NCBI GenBank assembly: GCA_960531495.1
Contig: OY482862.1
Location: 9,326,655-9,390,654 of the forward strand
Length of the DNA: 64,000 nucleotides
Direction: 5' to 3'
From: Zeus faber
Taxonomy: Eukaryota; Chordata; Actinopteri; Zeiformes; Zeidae
The stretch's first letter is position 1; each line of letters opens with the position of its first letter. Below the pieces are notes generated by a model. The model worked only from the letters and a program-made list of their open reading frames with translations, searched no databases and was not told the origin of the DNA. Positions 1 through 50,259 of this stretch are shown here, piece after piece. The position numbers and the translations under genes are program-made.

Positions 1-301
1 TGGTATTATTAAATGGCATTATATATTTGTTTTTGGTATAATTTCTCTTTTCATGGTAATTAACTGTAAAGTAATGCACCAATCCATACTGAGATATATG
101 TATATGAAATATAGTACTGTATATGAAAATGTACTTGGCCAAATAACGCCTTTTTTCTAATACGCTTTTGAAAGAGCGACGCAGGGGAGGGCTTTGAAAT
201 GTGTCCACATGTGAATGACTCAATGGACGTTTTGAGAGAGCGAAATGTGGTAAAAGCGGAAGAGGTCTCTAGAGGCCCGAAGCTGTGACGTCTCTACTCA
301 C

Positions 302-31535
<31,234 letters not shown>

Positions 31536-32150
31536 GGTGTCATTTAGAGATTTTTTGGGGGGGGTTTGGTCCGGATCCTGGAGTTTGTGGAAAACGGTGT
31601 GACCGCCGCGCCGCCGATCGGACCTCTCATCAGCTGCGATCCTCCGCGCAAAACACACCAACTCCCTCGCGGTCGGTCGCCTTTTGCTGCTATAACTGCT
31701 TTCACCACACACAACTCCTGCGATCAAATGTCAATATCGATCCTGTTTTCCATTTTTTTTTTTTTTTAAATATCCCGAAAATTAACACTGGACATAATCC
31801 TGTTGAGTGTCCTCTTGTAGTGAAATCAAGTGATTTACGTTCTTGGAGCGCTTCCCCGACTCGCCCATAACTGACATGAAACCGTCGTGTTTTTGTTTTT
31901 TTTTCCAAGTTTGTTGTTCCGACCAACTTGTTGTTATGAAGAGCCAGCCCAAAAGTCAACAAACACAAGTCCACGTCCGCCGGTCCCGCTTCCTCCCCCG
32001 GTCAGCACGGCTCTGGTGCGTTCAGCTTGGACTCCGCCTCTTCCCACCCAGGGGGCCAGAGCGCCCATTAACCCTTTCGTCGCTCCATCCAACGGGCGTC
32101 CACGCACCGTCCTCGTTTCAAGTGCTCTCAGAAACCTCCACTAAACTTAT
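31536..32150 (-). promoter_or_regulatory. itgb5: itgb5 5'UTR and presumed promoter region
   Basis: GC-rich DNA directly upstream of the itgb5 start codon, with CpG clusters around 31600-31680 and a CT/GC-rich segment with GC-box-like CTCCGCCTC around 32030-32050. No TATA box was recognised. The transcription start cannot be placed from sequence alone. Confidence 0.45.
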
Positions 32151-32311
32151 TTTAAATTCAATGCTATGCTTCTGGAAATTCCATCGCGCGATGAGGTGTG
32201 GGAGCCCCATGTTAGGCAGAAATGTTTGTTTATCGTTTGTCTACCGATCCTCTGTTTGGCGCCCTCTATAGGTCCGATCTATATATGACGGCAGGACAGG
32301 TGCGCACGGAG

Positions 32312-32395
32312 CAGTGTTGCCAACTTGGCGACTTTCTCGCTCGATTTAGCGACTTTTCAAACCAGGCTAGCGACAACACCTGGGCAGCAGACGCT
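32312..32395. repeat. Short dispersed-repeat-like segment
   Basis: GTGTTGCCAACTTGGCGACT followed by GATTTAGCGACTTTTC resembles a motif I recall from several fish repeats. Family not identified. Confidence 0.3.
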
Positions 32396-32629
32396 TGTAG
32401 AAAATCACAATTAAGTCACCGCAGTGACGAACAAGAACAGGAAACATTCGATGAAACGGCCACTCTACAGGTAGAAAGGTTAAGATTTCTTTGATTGCAA
32501 GTGAATGGCAAGGCCCAAAGGACAAGGTCTAAAGCCAGAACAAAGGAATCTGATGAACCAGGCCAGTCCCAAAGCCAGAAGACTAATCTGATGTATGCAT
32601 CACTTTGATCCATCTACTTTTATCCACTG

Positions 32630-33955
32630 CAGTTCGCCCTCCAGCCCCGCCTGGGAGTTGAGGACAGCATCATCTACCTGCTGAACAGAGTCTACACTCA
32701 TCTGGACAAGCCGGCGAGCACTGTGAGAGTCATGTTCTTTGATTTCTCCAGTGCTTTCAACACCATCCGTCCGGCTCTTCTGGGTGAGAAGATGGCTGCG
32801 ATGCTGGTGGAGGCCCCCATCGTGTCCTGGATTGTTGATTACCTGACGGGCAGACCACAGTATGTACGCCTACAGAACTGTGTGACTGACAGAGTAGTCA
32901 GCAACACTGGGGCCCCACAGTGGACTGTCCTCCCTCCCTTCCTCTTCACCCTCTTCACCTCAGACTTCAACTATTGCACTGAGTCCTGCCACCTTCAGAA
33001 GTTTTCTGATGACTCAGCAATAGTTGGTTGTGTTAAAAAGGGTGATGAGAGTGAATACAGGACTGTTGTGGGCAACTTTGTCACCTGGAGTGAGCTGAAC
33101 CATCTGCAGCTCAATGTGACTAAGACAAAGGAGCTCATAGTGGATCTGAGGAGGGCAAAAACGCCCGTGGCCCCTGTTTCCATCCAGGGGGTCCCTGTGG
33201 ACACTGTGGAGGAGTACAAGTACCTGGGGGCGTACTTCAATAACAAGTTGGACTGGACCAGAAACACAGAGGCAGTCTACAAAAAGGGCCAAAGCCGACT
33301 CTACTTCCTACGGAGGCTGAGGTCCTTTAACATCTGCCGGACGATGCTGAGGATGTTCTATGAGTCTGTAGTGGCCAGTACGATCTTCTTCGCTGTCACA
33401 TGCTGGGGCAGTGGGCTGAGGGTCGCAAACAACAACAGACTTAACAAACTAATCAGGAGGGCCGGTGATGTCGTAGGAGAGGAGCTGGACACCCTGACGA
33501 CTGTGGCAGAGAGGAGGATGCTGTCCGGGCTTCAGTCCATCTTAGACAATGTCTCACACCCTCTCTACCACACACTGGCCCAGCAGAGGAGCACCTTCAG
33601 CAGAAGACTCCTCTTACCCAGATGCACCACAGAGCACCACAGGAAATCATTCCTGCCTGTGGGCATCAATCTCTACTACGCCTCCCTCAGAGTCAGACAC
33701 CCCCCTCTGTAACCTGACCTCAAAACACGGACTTCCACTTCTGCACCTTCTTCTTTTTGCACATTTTAACTGTACATTTTACACTTTACCATGTGTATAT
33801 AGATATGTTTATATATATATATATTTATATATAAATATGATTCTTAATAATTATTATATGTTGTATGTAAATATGTTGTATGTAGATTTGGAGTTGTAAC
33901 AAAAGTAATTTCCCCCTGGGATTATTAAAGTATTTCTGATTCTGATTCTGATTTT
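32630..33955 (+). mobile_element. 5'-truncated LINE (Rex/CR1-like) with reverse transcriptase ORF
   Basis: The frame is open from 32630 to the stop at 33710-33712 (360 codons), starting QFALQPRLGVEDSIIYLLNR and running into VMFFDFSSAFNTI, a reverse transcriptase palm motif. FSDDS is the catalytic box, in place of Y/F-A-D-D. LRRLRSF and the C-terminal INLYYASLRV complete a truncated ORF2. The usual P-Q-G motif reads PQW here, a change at a strongly conserved glycine, so this copy is probably inactive. The 3' end carries TCTGAT tandem units (33938-33955), as in Rex/CR1-type fish LINEs. The 5' part (endonuclease and N-terminal RT) is missing. The exact clade would need a phylogeny. Confidence 0.88.
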
Positions 33956-34385
33956 ATCCAAGCAGTGGACAGTATCAGAACAAACATTTCGTAATTATAC
34001 ATGGAAACGTATAACTAGCCAATCAACAAGTTAGAAGGACACATAACTATTTGGGTGGAATAAAACATTTAAAGATTTAGATGGACTTGATTAAAATTTG
34101 ATTGCTTTGGCATAAAGACATTCAGGAACTGTCAGAAAAGGATGAAAATGTGGAAATGGCCTCTAATGCTGTTATGGGGCAGCCACATGACAGTTTCTCC
34201 AAATAAATGTTAGGAAATTAAGAAAATTACCCAAAACAAAAAGGTAAAATATCTAAATTAACTTGCCGCATGAATGTTATTAATGGACTGTTGAAAGATG
34301 AATCCAAAATCAATTAAGTTAAAGAAAACATGGCCAAATGCAATGTGCCCTTAAATTAATTTACAGTCTCACATTTAAAGTTATA
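33956..34385. other. AT-rich spacer between LINE and Tc1 remnants
   Basis: No recognisable coding, RNA or repeat feature. Confidence 0.6.
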
Positions 34386-35197
34386 TTGAAACTATATTGA
34401 AACAAATGGCACCTGTCAAGAGGTGGGATATATTAGACAGCAAGTGAACAGTCAGTTCTTGAAGTTGATGTGTCGGAAGCAGGAAAAATGGGCAAGTGTA
34501 AGGATCTGAGCAACTTTGACAAGGGCCAAATTGTGATTGCTTCAAGACTGGGTCAGAGCATCTCAAAACGGGCCGGTCTTGTGGGGTGTTCCAGGTATGC
34601 AGTGGTTAGTACTTACCAGAAGTGGTCGAAGGAAGGACAACCGGTGAACCGGCAACAGTGTCATGGGCGCCCAAGGCTCATTGATGCGCATGTGGAGCAA
34701 TGTCTAGCCCGTCTGGTCCGATCCCACAGAAGAGCTACTTAAACACAAATGGCTGAAAATGTTCATGCTGGTTATAATAGAGAGGTGTAAAAACACAGTG
34801 CATCACAGCTTGCTGCATATGGGGCTGCGTAGCCCCAGACCAGTCAGGGTTCCATGCTGACGCCTGTCCACGGCTGAAAGCACCTACAATGGTCACGTGA
34901 GCATCAGAACATCAGGACCATGAAGCAATGGAAGACGGTGGACTGGTCTGATGAATCACGTGATTCTCTGCATCAAGAGATGACACCAGGATGCACTGTA
35001 GGAAGAAGGCAAGTCGGCGGAGGCAGTGTGATGCTCTGGGCAATGTTCTGCTGGGAAACCTTTGGTACTGGCATTCATGTGGATGTTACTTTGACATGTA
35101 CCACTTATCTAAACATTGTTTCAGACCAAGTACACCCCTTCATGGCACAGGTATTCACTGATGGAAGTGGCCTCTTCAGCAGCATAATGCGCCCTGC
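34386..35197 (+). mobile_element. Decayed Tc1/mariner transposon (transposase pseudogene)
   Basis: From ATG 34488 the frame reads [20 protein letters not shown] and continues through a helix-turn-helix DNA-binding half, HGRPR linker included, to a stop at 34740-34742. Downstream, after several stops, WSDES (34945-34959) marks the first catalytic Asp. GGGSVMLWAMFCWE and FMAQVFTDGSGLF follow. A one-base loss then shifts the frame, and the second catalytic block reads QHNAPC, with His where Tc1 proteins have Asp (DNAPCH). The third catalytic residue and the 3' inverted repeat are absent; the element ends abruptly against Gypsy sequence. Inactive remnant. Confidence 0.88.
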
Positions 35198-35199
35198 AG

Positions 35200-37430
35200 G
35201 TGCACCGTCCTTGGGTCGGCAGTCTGGAGGAGAGCTGAAACTAGTTCTCCTTGACAGGCTTGGGCCAAGAAACATTGAATGTAGGATGGATGTTCTTAGC
35301 CTAGGGAAGACAAAGTTGGATTGCCGCAGGGTTAATGACCTTTGCGACCGGGAATGATCCCATGAATCTTGGAGCCAGCTTCCTGCTCACCAGGGCTGGT
35401 CCCAAGTAGAGTGCCAGATGTTCTGTCCTGAGGTGTATTGGGGTGCAGGGCTACAAAGCCAGTTGGAGCTGCGCTGGTACTCTGAGGAGTGCAGGAGAGT
35501 GGAGTGCGCTTGCATCTAGGTGCACCGAGTCGGTGGATGAAAGCCTGGACTGACGGGACATTGGCTTCCCGCTCCGGCTTGGGGAAGAGAGGAGGATGGT
35601 AACCTCTGGACGGGGAGAGACCAGTGGCTGAGCTGGGAAGTGTGTTATGCGCATATTCAACACAGATAAGATGTTTGCACCAGGAGTATGGATTGCGTGA
35701 GGAGAGGCAACATAGCACAGTCTCCATCTCCTGGTTCATCTGTTCAGCTTGATAGTTGGACTGGAGGTGAAAGCCGGAGGACAGACTGACGGAGGCTCCC
35801 AGAAGATTGCAAAACTCAGGCCAGAAACAAGATGTAAACTCTAGCCCTCTTTCAGAGACAACGTCACTGGGGAACCATGCAGACGAAACACATGCTGAAG
35901 CATAACGACTGCAGTTTCGTTGGCAGAAGGTAACTTAGGCAAGTGAATGAAATGGGCAGTCTTGGAAAAACCATCAACAACAGTGAGGATAACTGTGTTA
36001 CCCTCAGATGGAGGAAGTCCAGCAGCGAAGTCCAGGGAGATGTGGGACCAAGGACGACGAGGCACAGGCAAGGGCTGGACGAGACTGAATGGAGCCTGTT
36101 TGGCGTTCATCTGCAGAGTGCAGATGTGACAGTCGGCAACATATTCCTCAGTGTCTACCTCCATAGAGGCCCACAGAAGGCATTGGTGCACCAGGGCCAG
36201 GGTGCGTCCCACCCCAGGGTGACAAGTGAGATGCGATGAGTGACTCCACTGGAGAACCTCAGATTTGAGAGTGGCCGGAACATACAGGTGGTTATCAGGA
36301 CAGGTACTCAGAGATGGATATTCAGCTTGAGATTCTTTAACCATGTTTTCAATGTCCCACGTGACGGCGCAAATGACCCAGGTGGGCGGGAGAAGGCCCA
36401 CAGGGTCTGCTGAGGATGTGGCAGGCTGGAACTGGTGCAATAAGGCGTCAGGTTTACGGTTCTTGGACCCTGGGCGATAGGAAAGAAAAGTCGAGGGGTT
36501 TTAAAAATAGAGCCCACCTGGCTTGGCGATAATTCAACCGATTGGCTGAACGTATTTATTCAAAATTCTTGTGGTCCGTCCAGACCACTAAGAGTTGCTC
36601 TGCCCCCTCCAGCCAGTGCCTCCAATCTTCCAAAACCAGTTTAAATGCCAGCAGCTCGCAGTTCACAAAATCAGTTATTTCAGTCGAAGACAGCTAACGT
36701 AAAGAAAAGGCACAGGGATGCCTCTTCTGATCCTCGACTGACCTCTAGGACAGAATGGGCCAGACCTCTGAGTTGGAGGCATCCACCTCCACCGCGAACT
36801 CCATAGTAGGATCTGGAAAGTTGAGAATAGGGGACGAGGTTAATTTAGTCTTTGACTGACAAAACGCGTTCTCTGGCACTTCTCTGAGTTCCGTGGGAAC
36901 AATGATTTATGGGACATGAGGGCTGTGAGGGGACCCAACACTGAGCTGTAGTTCCGAATGAAGCTACGATAGAAGTTTGCAAACGGCACGAATCGTTGGA
37001 GGTCCTTGCGGGTGGAAGGGAGAGGGAAAATTGTGTCTGCCAGTAGCAGAGTCGGGCTGAAGTCCCCCGGCGTTGATAACGAACCCCAGGAATGACACCT
37101 TGGACACATGAAACAACACTTCTGGTAAACAAACACACTGACATTCAACACATTGTTCACCATGACCTGAAAAACAGCAGGGGCAAGTCCAAAAGGCATA
37201 ACCAGATATTTATCCACTGGACGTGTTGAATGCACTCTTCCATTAATCCCTCTCCCTAATACGAACCAGGTATGCATTTCTGAGGTCAAGCAGGTGGCCC
37301 CCTGTAACAGTTCAAAAGCAGATGCAATGAGTGGGAGGGGGTACCTATTGTTCATGGTGATATTGTTGAGAACTCTGTAGTCAATACATGGCTGGAGGGT
37401 CTTGTCCTTTTTGTCCATGAAAAAGATTCA
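35200..37430 (-). mobile_element. Decayed Ty3/Gypsy retrotransposon pol fragment
   Basis: Read on the minus strand, the order is reverse transcriptase (PCIDYRVLNNITMNNRYPLP near 37390-37300), RNase H end (VWTDHKNFE and RLNYRQARWAL near 36580-36500), integrase zinc-binding and core (ADCHICTLQMNAKQAP; HISLDFAAGLPPSEGNTVIL; DGFSKTAHFIHLPKLP; 36440-35841), integrase C-terminus (MNQEMETVLC) and a GPY/F-like block (SRKLAPRFMG, near 35390-35350). Frameshifts, stops and internal losses break the frame many times. No LTRs or gag were found. The domain order and sequence are those of fish chromovirus-type Gypsy elements. The 3' end abuts the broken Tc1. Confidence 0.85.
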
Positions 37431-37479
37431 GGCTGGAGACAAGGAGGGGCGGATAATCCCTGCTGCCAATGAGTATGTT

Positions 37480-39300
37480 GTGGGGGGTGGGGGTGCCAAT
37501 CCTCCAAGCATGTCGAACCCAAATCACTCGCACCCCTCCTGCCCCACAGACCCTGGTCTGGTGGAATATTATTTGGAGTAACATTTTTGCGAGTGTATGT
37601 GTTCTAAGCTAATATGAGTGATATTAAACGTCAGGGCAGAAGCGTGATGGGCAAGATCACAGCCGTTCATCACATCCCTACCCACATAGCTTGCACCCCA
37701 CCAGTCCCACAAACCCTAGGCCTATTGTGTGGTGTATGTACTGAGTTTGAGTTCTGGCACTGGGAGAGATAGGTGAAGCACAACCAGATCAATGCAGTGG
37801 GCCAGGCAGAGGCCACATGGACCCCATCCCAGACCAGACTGTGCCCCAGCGCTCCCCCTGTACTCGGAGGCACCCAACCCACACTGGCCCCCCAGCAACG
37901 AGTGACCCAGAAGGGTTGATAGTTTATTGGTGATGTGATCCAGAATGTTTGGATAGGTGGGCAGAGCCAGATGGCATGAAAGTAGTTATCTCTGGTATTA
38001 AGGGAACAGTGACAGCAAACATGTTTATCCAGGAAACCCATTTTGAACATTTTGTGTTGGGTAATACAGTATGTGCTCTGTGCAGAACCTTATATTCGAT
38101 GAGGTATATTTTGGAATTGTGGGTCATAGAGAGGTGTTGTGGCAAATAAGCTTCCACAAGTTATTGGTGGAAACAGCAAGGCCTCTTTCCCATTCCATGG
38201 TAGGTAAAGACAAAGTGTCATGTTTTTTATAAAAAAAATTATATTCTGGAGAAGGGATTTATTAAATGACCTAAATGAGTAAGATGTTCAATTATCGAAG
38301 GTGGTTGTAGGATGTTTGTTAATTTCATTTTAACTTTTAGAGACTGCTGCAGTTGAAGTCATTTCAGGAAAATGTGGCCACCGATGGCTGGAAAATATGT
38401 AAGTGAATTGTTTTCAAAAATGTGTTCCAGATAAGTAATTCCTTGTCTTCACCAAAACCTGGAGATTATTGGTCTGTTTTTCGCCAGAAAATGTAGGTTG
38501 TGCCAGATCGGAGTGAATTTGTTTGGAGATAAAGTGTAACCACTGGATTTGTTGAATCTCCACCAGGCTGACAGAGTTGTTGTGATAAATGGGTTTATAA
38601 AGCAATTATGTTTCAATAAAGAATGGGAGATCTGATATTGATAACTGCTGACATTGTCTGTTCAATGTCTCACCATCCATGGCCCAATTGGTGCTCTGGT
38701 TGTAACCATTTAATTATAAATTGAAGATGGTTTGCTAAATAGTAGTATCTTAAGCTTGGGGCTGATAGGCCTCCAGTCTTAATTTTTCTGTAGTGTTGCT
38801 AGTTTAATTCTCAGCTTCTTGTATTTCCAATAGAATTGATTGATTGCGTTCAGAGTATTGAACCAATCTACTGTTGGCTTAGACTGCGGTCATTGAAAAT
38901 AGTTTACTTTAAGGTTGTATATTAATTTTCATTGCTATCCTACCAATTAGTGAGAGGGGTAGGTTGTTCCATTGGATTTGAGCAATGGAGTAAAGTTAAA
39001 GGTAAACAAATCTGACAGATTGGTGGACATAAATACCAAGGTATCTAATGTTGCCCGTTGTTATGGTTAAGGGAAGTTTCTGGGTTACAGCATTCCAGTC
39101 TTCCCCACTGAGTGGTTAGACCGTGGTTTTAGTCCAGTTTATTAAATAGTCTTGAGATGGCTGAAAATGTATTATAAGATCAAACACTTTCAGTATGGAT
39201 GATATTGGGTTCCATAAAAAAAAAAAAAAATCATCTGCATATAAACATGATTGATTGATATGATTTGGTGAAGTTGCCTGCTTGTATGCCAATGATATTA
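37480..39300 (-). mobile_element. Degraded L1/Tx1-like LINE fragment
   Basis: Minus-strand reading shows YLIEYKVLHRAHTVLPNTKC and MGFLDKHVCCHC (38120-38000), then a FHAIWLCPPIQTFW segment. This is the zinc-knuckle-like C-terminus seen in L1-clade ORF2 proteins (..LHRT..MG..C..C..F.H..W.C). Upstream, NIRYLGIYV and LPLSLIGIAMKIN (about 39060-38900) resemble the end of an L1-type RT. Many stops; inactive. A short similar GC-rich stretch occurs twice, near 37500-37560 and 37672-37720. Confidence 0.65.
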
Positions 39301-39904
39301 TTGATATACAGAATTGATATTACAACATGCTCTGGCTTGTTCCCAATTTCTTCCCAAGTCCAATCCAATACCTATGCACGTTGGTATATGCAGTTAAAAG
39401 GAACTACAATCAAATTGAATACAGATGACGCAAAGAAAAAGGATTTTACTTTTTAGTTTAACACTTAACAAGAAATCCTTTTACTAATATAACAAAAAAA
39501 TGTCTATAACACCATTTTTTTCACAACATTTTTTTAACAAACAGGTTCAACAGGTGCAAAAGGAGAATTAGGGAAATAAATATTTTCAAACTTAAATAAT
39601 TTTTCTATTAAATTGCATTATTTCCCCATGATAAACAGCAAATATACTTACATATGCATACAATATATGTATACATAAATAAATTATTTAGTGGTAAATC
39701 TCTCAACTTGCAATCAAACGAACAGAAATTGAACACAATCACTCAGACATTGAGAAAATACAAAAACTTCGCAACTTCACAAACTGAACTATTTTGTATT
39801 TCAATGCCACACAGCTAAATGCTCTGGAAAACTTGAAATATATTTTCTTTTTGAATAAAGTAACAAATGTTCACCATTGTTAAATAGAAACAAAAATGCC
39901 CTGC
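39301..39904. other. AT-rich DNA 3' of the RBM44-like gene
   Basis: Presumed 3'UTR and downstream flank of the minus-strand gene ending at 39905. I could not settle on a poly(A) signal. No other feature seen. Confidence 0.5.
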
Positions 39905-47343
<7,439 letters not shown>

Positions 47344-47760
47344 TTTGACAGGGGTACTCTTCGCATTGATTGCTGTCAGGTGTGCTACTCTCCCCGCCAC
47401 AGCAGGCCTTGACGCCAAACAACAACACGAGTTTTATGAAAAGCCATCTACGGTTACAAGCATAACAAGAGATAAGCACGGCCCACTTCAGGACCTCAGG
47501 CCGATGGTATTTGTACGTACATCTTAAATTGCCGATGTCTTCACGGAACCACTGTGCTAATAAGGGCTAAGGCTCATTGAAGTCGCTCATTGGCGGTAGA
47601 ACGCGGCTGTGTCTTTTTCGTTCGAGTGAACTTTGAATTTTAAACCAAACTCGTTATTTGTGTAGATATTTGTAGACATGCTTGTATTGGCTTTGCTTTC
47701 TCTCAGATTAAAAACTCAAACACCGTGACCAGTTTGCGCCTTACCTCAAGCCTGGCTTTC
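47344..47760 (-). promoter_or_regulatory. rbm44: rbm44 5' leader with possible upstream donor
   Basis: Region 5' of the start codon. AGGCTTGAG/GTAAGG near 47749-47744 looks like the donor of a non-coding first exon. If the leader is not spliced, an ATG near 47477-47479 opens an overlapping out-of-frame uORF. The true transcription start cannot be fixed. Confidence 0.4.
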
Positions 47761-47792
47761 AAACGACGACCGCGCCGTGACCGTACAGATGA

Positions 47793-47800
47793 TGACGTCA
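47793..47800. promoter_or_regulatory. Perfect CRE palindrome TGACGTCA
   Basis: The full 8-bp cAMP response element lies about 450 bp upstream of the rbm44 start codon and about 45 bp upstream of the probable first-exon donor. CREB/CREM/ATF factors bind this site. Confidence 0.6.
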
Positions 47801-48088
47801 TGTACCCACAAGGGGGCAGCAAGGACTCGTGGTGGATAAATGATTTATTCGGCTTTATTATAATAACCTCATAATTACATACTTTTGTCCCCATAAAAAG
47901 GCTTAAATTCCGTTTTTAGATTTTATATTATATTTCATTATTTTGTATTATAATTATTCAATAATAATTTCATGTATTTTTTTTTTATTGATCTCCTGAT
48001 TTACACTCGAAATTGTAAAGTTCTGTTTTAAATCTGACTAATATAATCTTGTTTTTTAAAGATTTTTCCAGATGACTTTAAACCATCA

Positions 48089-48089
<1 letters not shown>

Positions 48090-48129
<40 letters not shown>

Positions 48130-48146
48130 CAGAGAGAGCGAGAGAG
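48090..48146. repeat. Compound TG/GA microsatellite
   Basis: (TG)n followed directly by an imperfect (GA)n. Confidence 0.95.
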
Positions 48147-48546
48147 CGCCATGCTTCTCATTGACTTCTGACTTTTCTCACCATCTGAACAGAGTCGGGC
48201 TGTTGCAGCTGTTTTGAGATCCTGAACGACGGGCCGAAGGGGGCGATCCAGCGACGCGGCTAACAGCCGTGCAGTCCAGTGTACGCTGATGGACGTCCCA
48301 CTTGGTTCGTGCACTTCACTCTGAAGCAGCCTGCCCTCCCGGGGCTCCAGTGGCAGCGTCGGCCTCCACGCCGCTGCACTGCACAATATGCATATTGATC
48401 TAGATGTTTACCCTCACACAGTCAACTTGTTTGGATGTGACGAAATATTATCTGTGAGTACGGCCCGGGTGCTCTCAGCTGTAGCCTGTTATTTGGCCTC
48501 GGGATGGGCTGCGAACTAAAGCGGCGTTCCGTGCCGGTGACGGACG

Positions 48547-48560
48547 GTTTCCATGGCGAC
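48547..48560 (+). promoter_or_regulatory. X-box-like RFX site
   Basis: GTTTCCATGGCGAC fits the RFX X-box pattern RYYNYY-N2-RRNRAC in a CpG-rich context. Motif match only. Confidence 0.35.
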
Positions 48561-49420
48561 GTGACATCTCTCTAAAGCCTCGATCTTTGTCGTTCATTCT
48601 CGCTAAGTGGATCAGGACCATTCAATTAGGATCATGGTTTAAGCCCGGGAGGGAAGAGGCTCCTCGCAGAGGAAAGCTTGTTGTGGATGAGGGAGGGAGG
48701 AAGGAAGGAAGAAGATTGGGTGTGTTTTTATTTATATAGATTAGAATCATCACAAAACATGTATAACACCAGAGGCACAATAGGCTGCAAATAATAGAGG
48801 GTTTAGGGGTGAACAAACAAACCAACAAATATCTAAACACAGGCTACCACTCCCAAAAGAATACCACTTCAGTGCCCATTCGTTGTGATAGAGATAAGAG
48901 ATAGAGATAAGTACAGTCATTTCCGACATAATTATTGACACCCAAGTGGCAGTCGGATAGAATTCCATCTGTCATTCCAGAAGATCTATGTATTTTACGT
49001 TTAACGTGGCCACATATCCTGCCTGAGCACCGGGGGTTTGGCCTGCAGCCGCACATTTTCTTCATCCCTACTAGACACCGTGTGGCAATTGTGAGGTCAG
49101 ATCAGACATATTCTACCACCAACAATGAACCAGTGTAATTAAGGCTGAGAAGGACTTTTGTTTTTTTTCTTTTGTTTGTTCCTAGAATTTGAAAAACAAT
49201 ACATTACCAAGAGTAGTTAGACTAAATCATATTAAATAAAGATCACTCATGAGTAATGGGCCCGACCATCCAGAGAGAGAGCGAGAGAGACACACACACA
49301 CACACAGCATACTGTATGCAGAGTATCAGGGCAGGGCACCTCTCTGGGGCCCAGTAAAAAGCCTTTCATGGCATTCAAACTCCAGCACTCCACTCTCCTT
49401 CCCCGATCAATGTCTGTGCA

Positions 49421-49450
49421 GCTGAGCACCGAGCAGCACCGTACAGCGCC
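49421..49450 (+). promoter_or_regulatory. Non-canonically spaced RE1/REST-like half sites
   Basis: CTGAGCACC and GTACAGCGCC resemble the left and right RE1 halves, here separated by 10 bp rather than the usual 2. Motif match only. Confidence 0.25.
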
Positions 49451-50259
49451 ATGCTGCCCCGAGAAGCATCTTGCAGCGCCGAGCTGAGCCGACATCGCGG
49501 CGCTCGCTCCCAGGGGGCGCTCTTGTGCGGCAAACATCCTACGGTGGCTCTTTTCAACCAAACATATGGCAAATATTAGTTTACCGCATTTGCGCAAACC
49601 CATTTAAAAACTGTGCTATTTGCCACAGGAAGGAGTGGAGAAAAGCCACCGGTGTACAGAAGAAAAATATTAATAACTGACACAATGAGCACGAAAATAT
49701 CCTCACAAGTCATTGATGATGCAGCGTGGAAGTGTTGTGCTTGTTAGATATGAATGTGACCAGGCGTAGTAGTGCACTGTATGTACTGAGGCAGTAATAT
49801 TACACATTAATTTTCGGGCGGTTTTGGTTTACCTTGTAGTGTAGAAGCAGTGACCAAAGGCCCTCATTCGATATATTAGTACGGTGTGAGGCCCTTCTTG
49901 TAAGCATACAAGTCCATGCTAAAATGCTCGACACACCTGCAGCCTGTATGACTAGAACTGATCCTCAACCCTTTGTGACTGCTTGTGTAAACTAAAATTA
50001 TCAGCTTTAACTATGCTGAGAGAGTCATTATCCAGAGTGAGACCAAACACCCCGTTGGCGGTGGATAATTATATACAGAAGAGATGATCAGAAAGATTGA
50101 AAAAAAAAAAAAATTAAAAAAAAAAAATGCTCATGTGACTAAGTATCGCGCCAGGTCAAGCACAGCGACCAGCAGACCACGGCAGCAGCCCGTCAGCTGA
50201 CTGACGGCACGCGGGGCCGAGGGGAGATTGATGAAACACAACACCAAGAACACAGGCGG

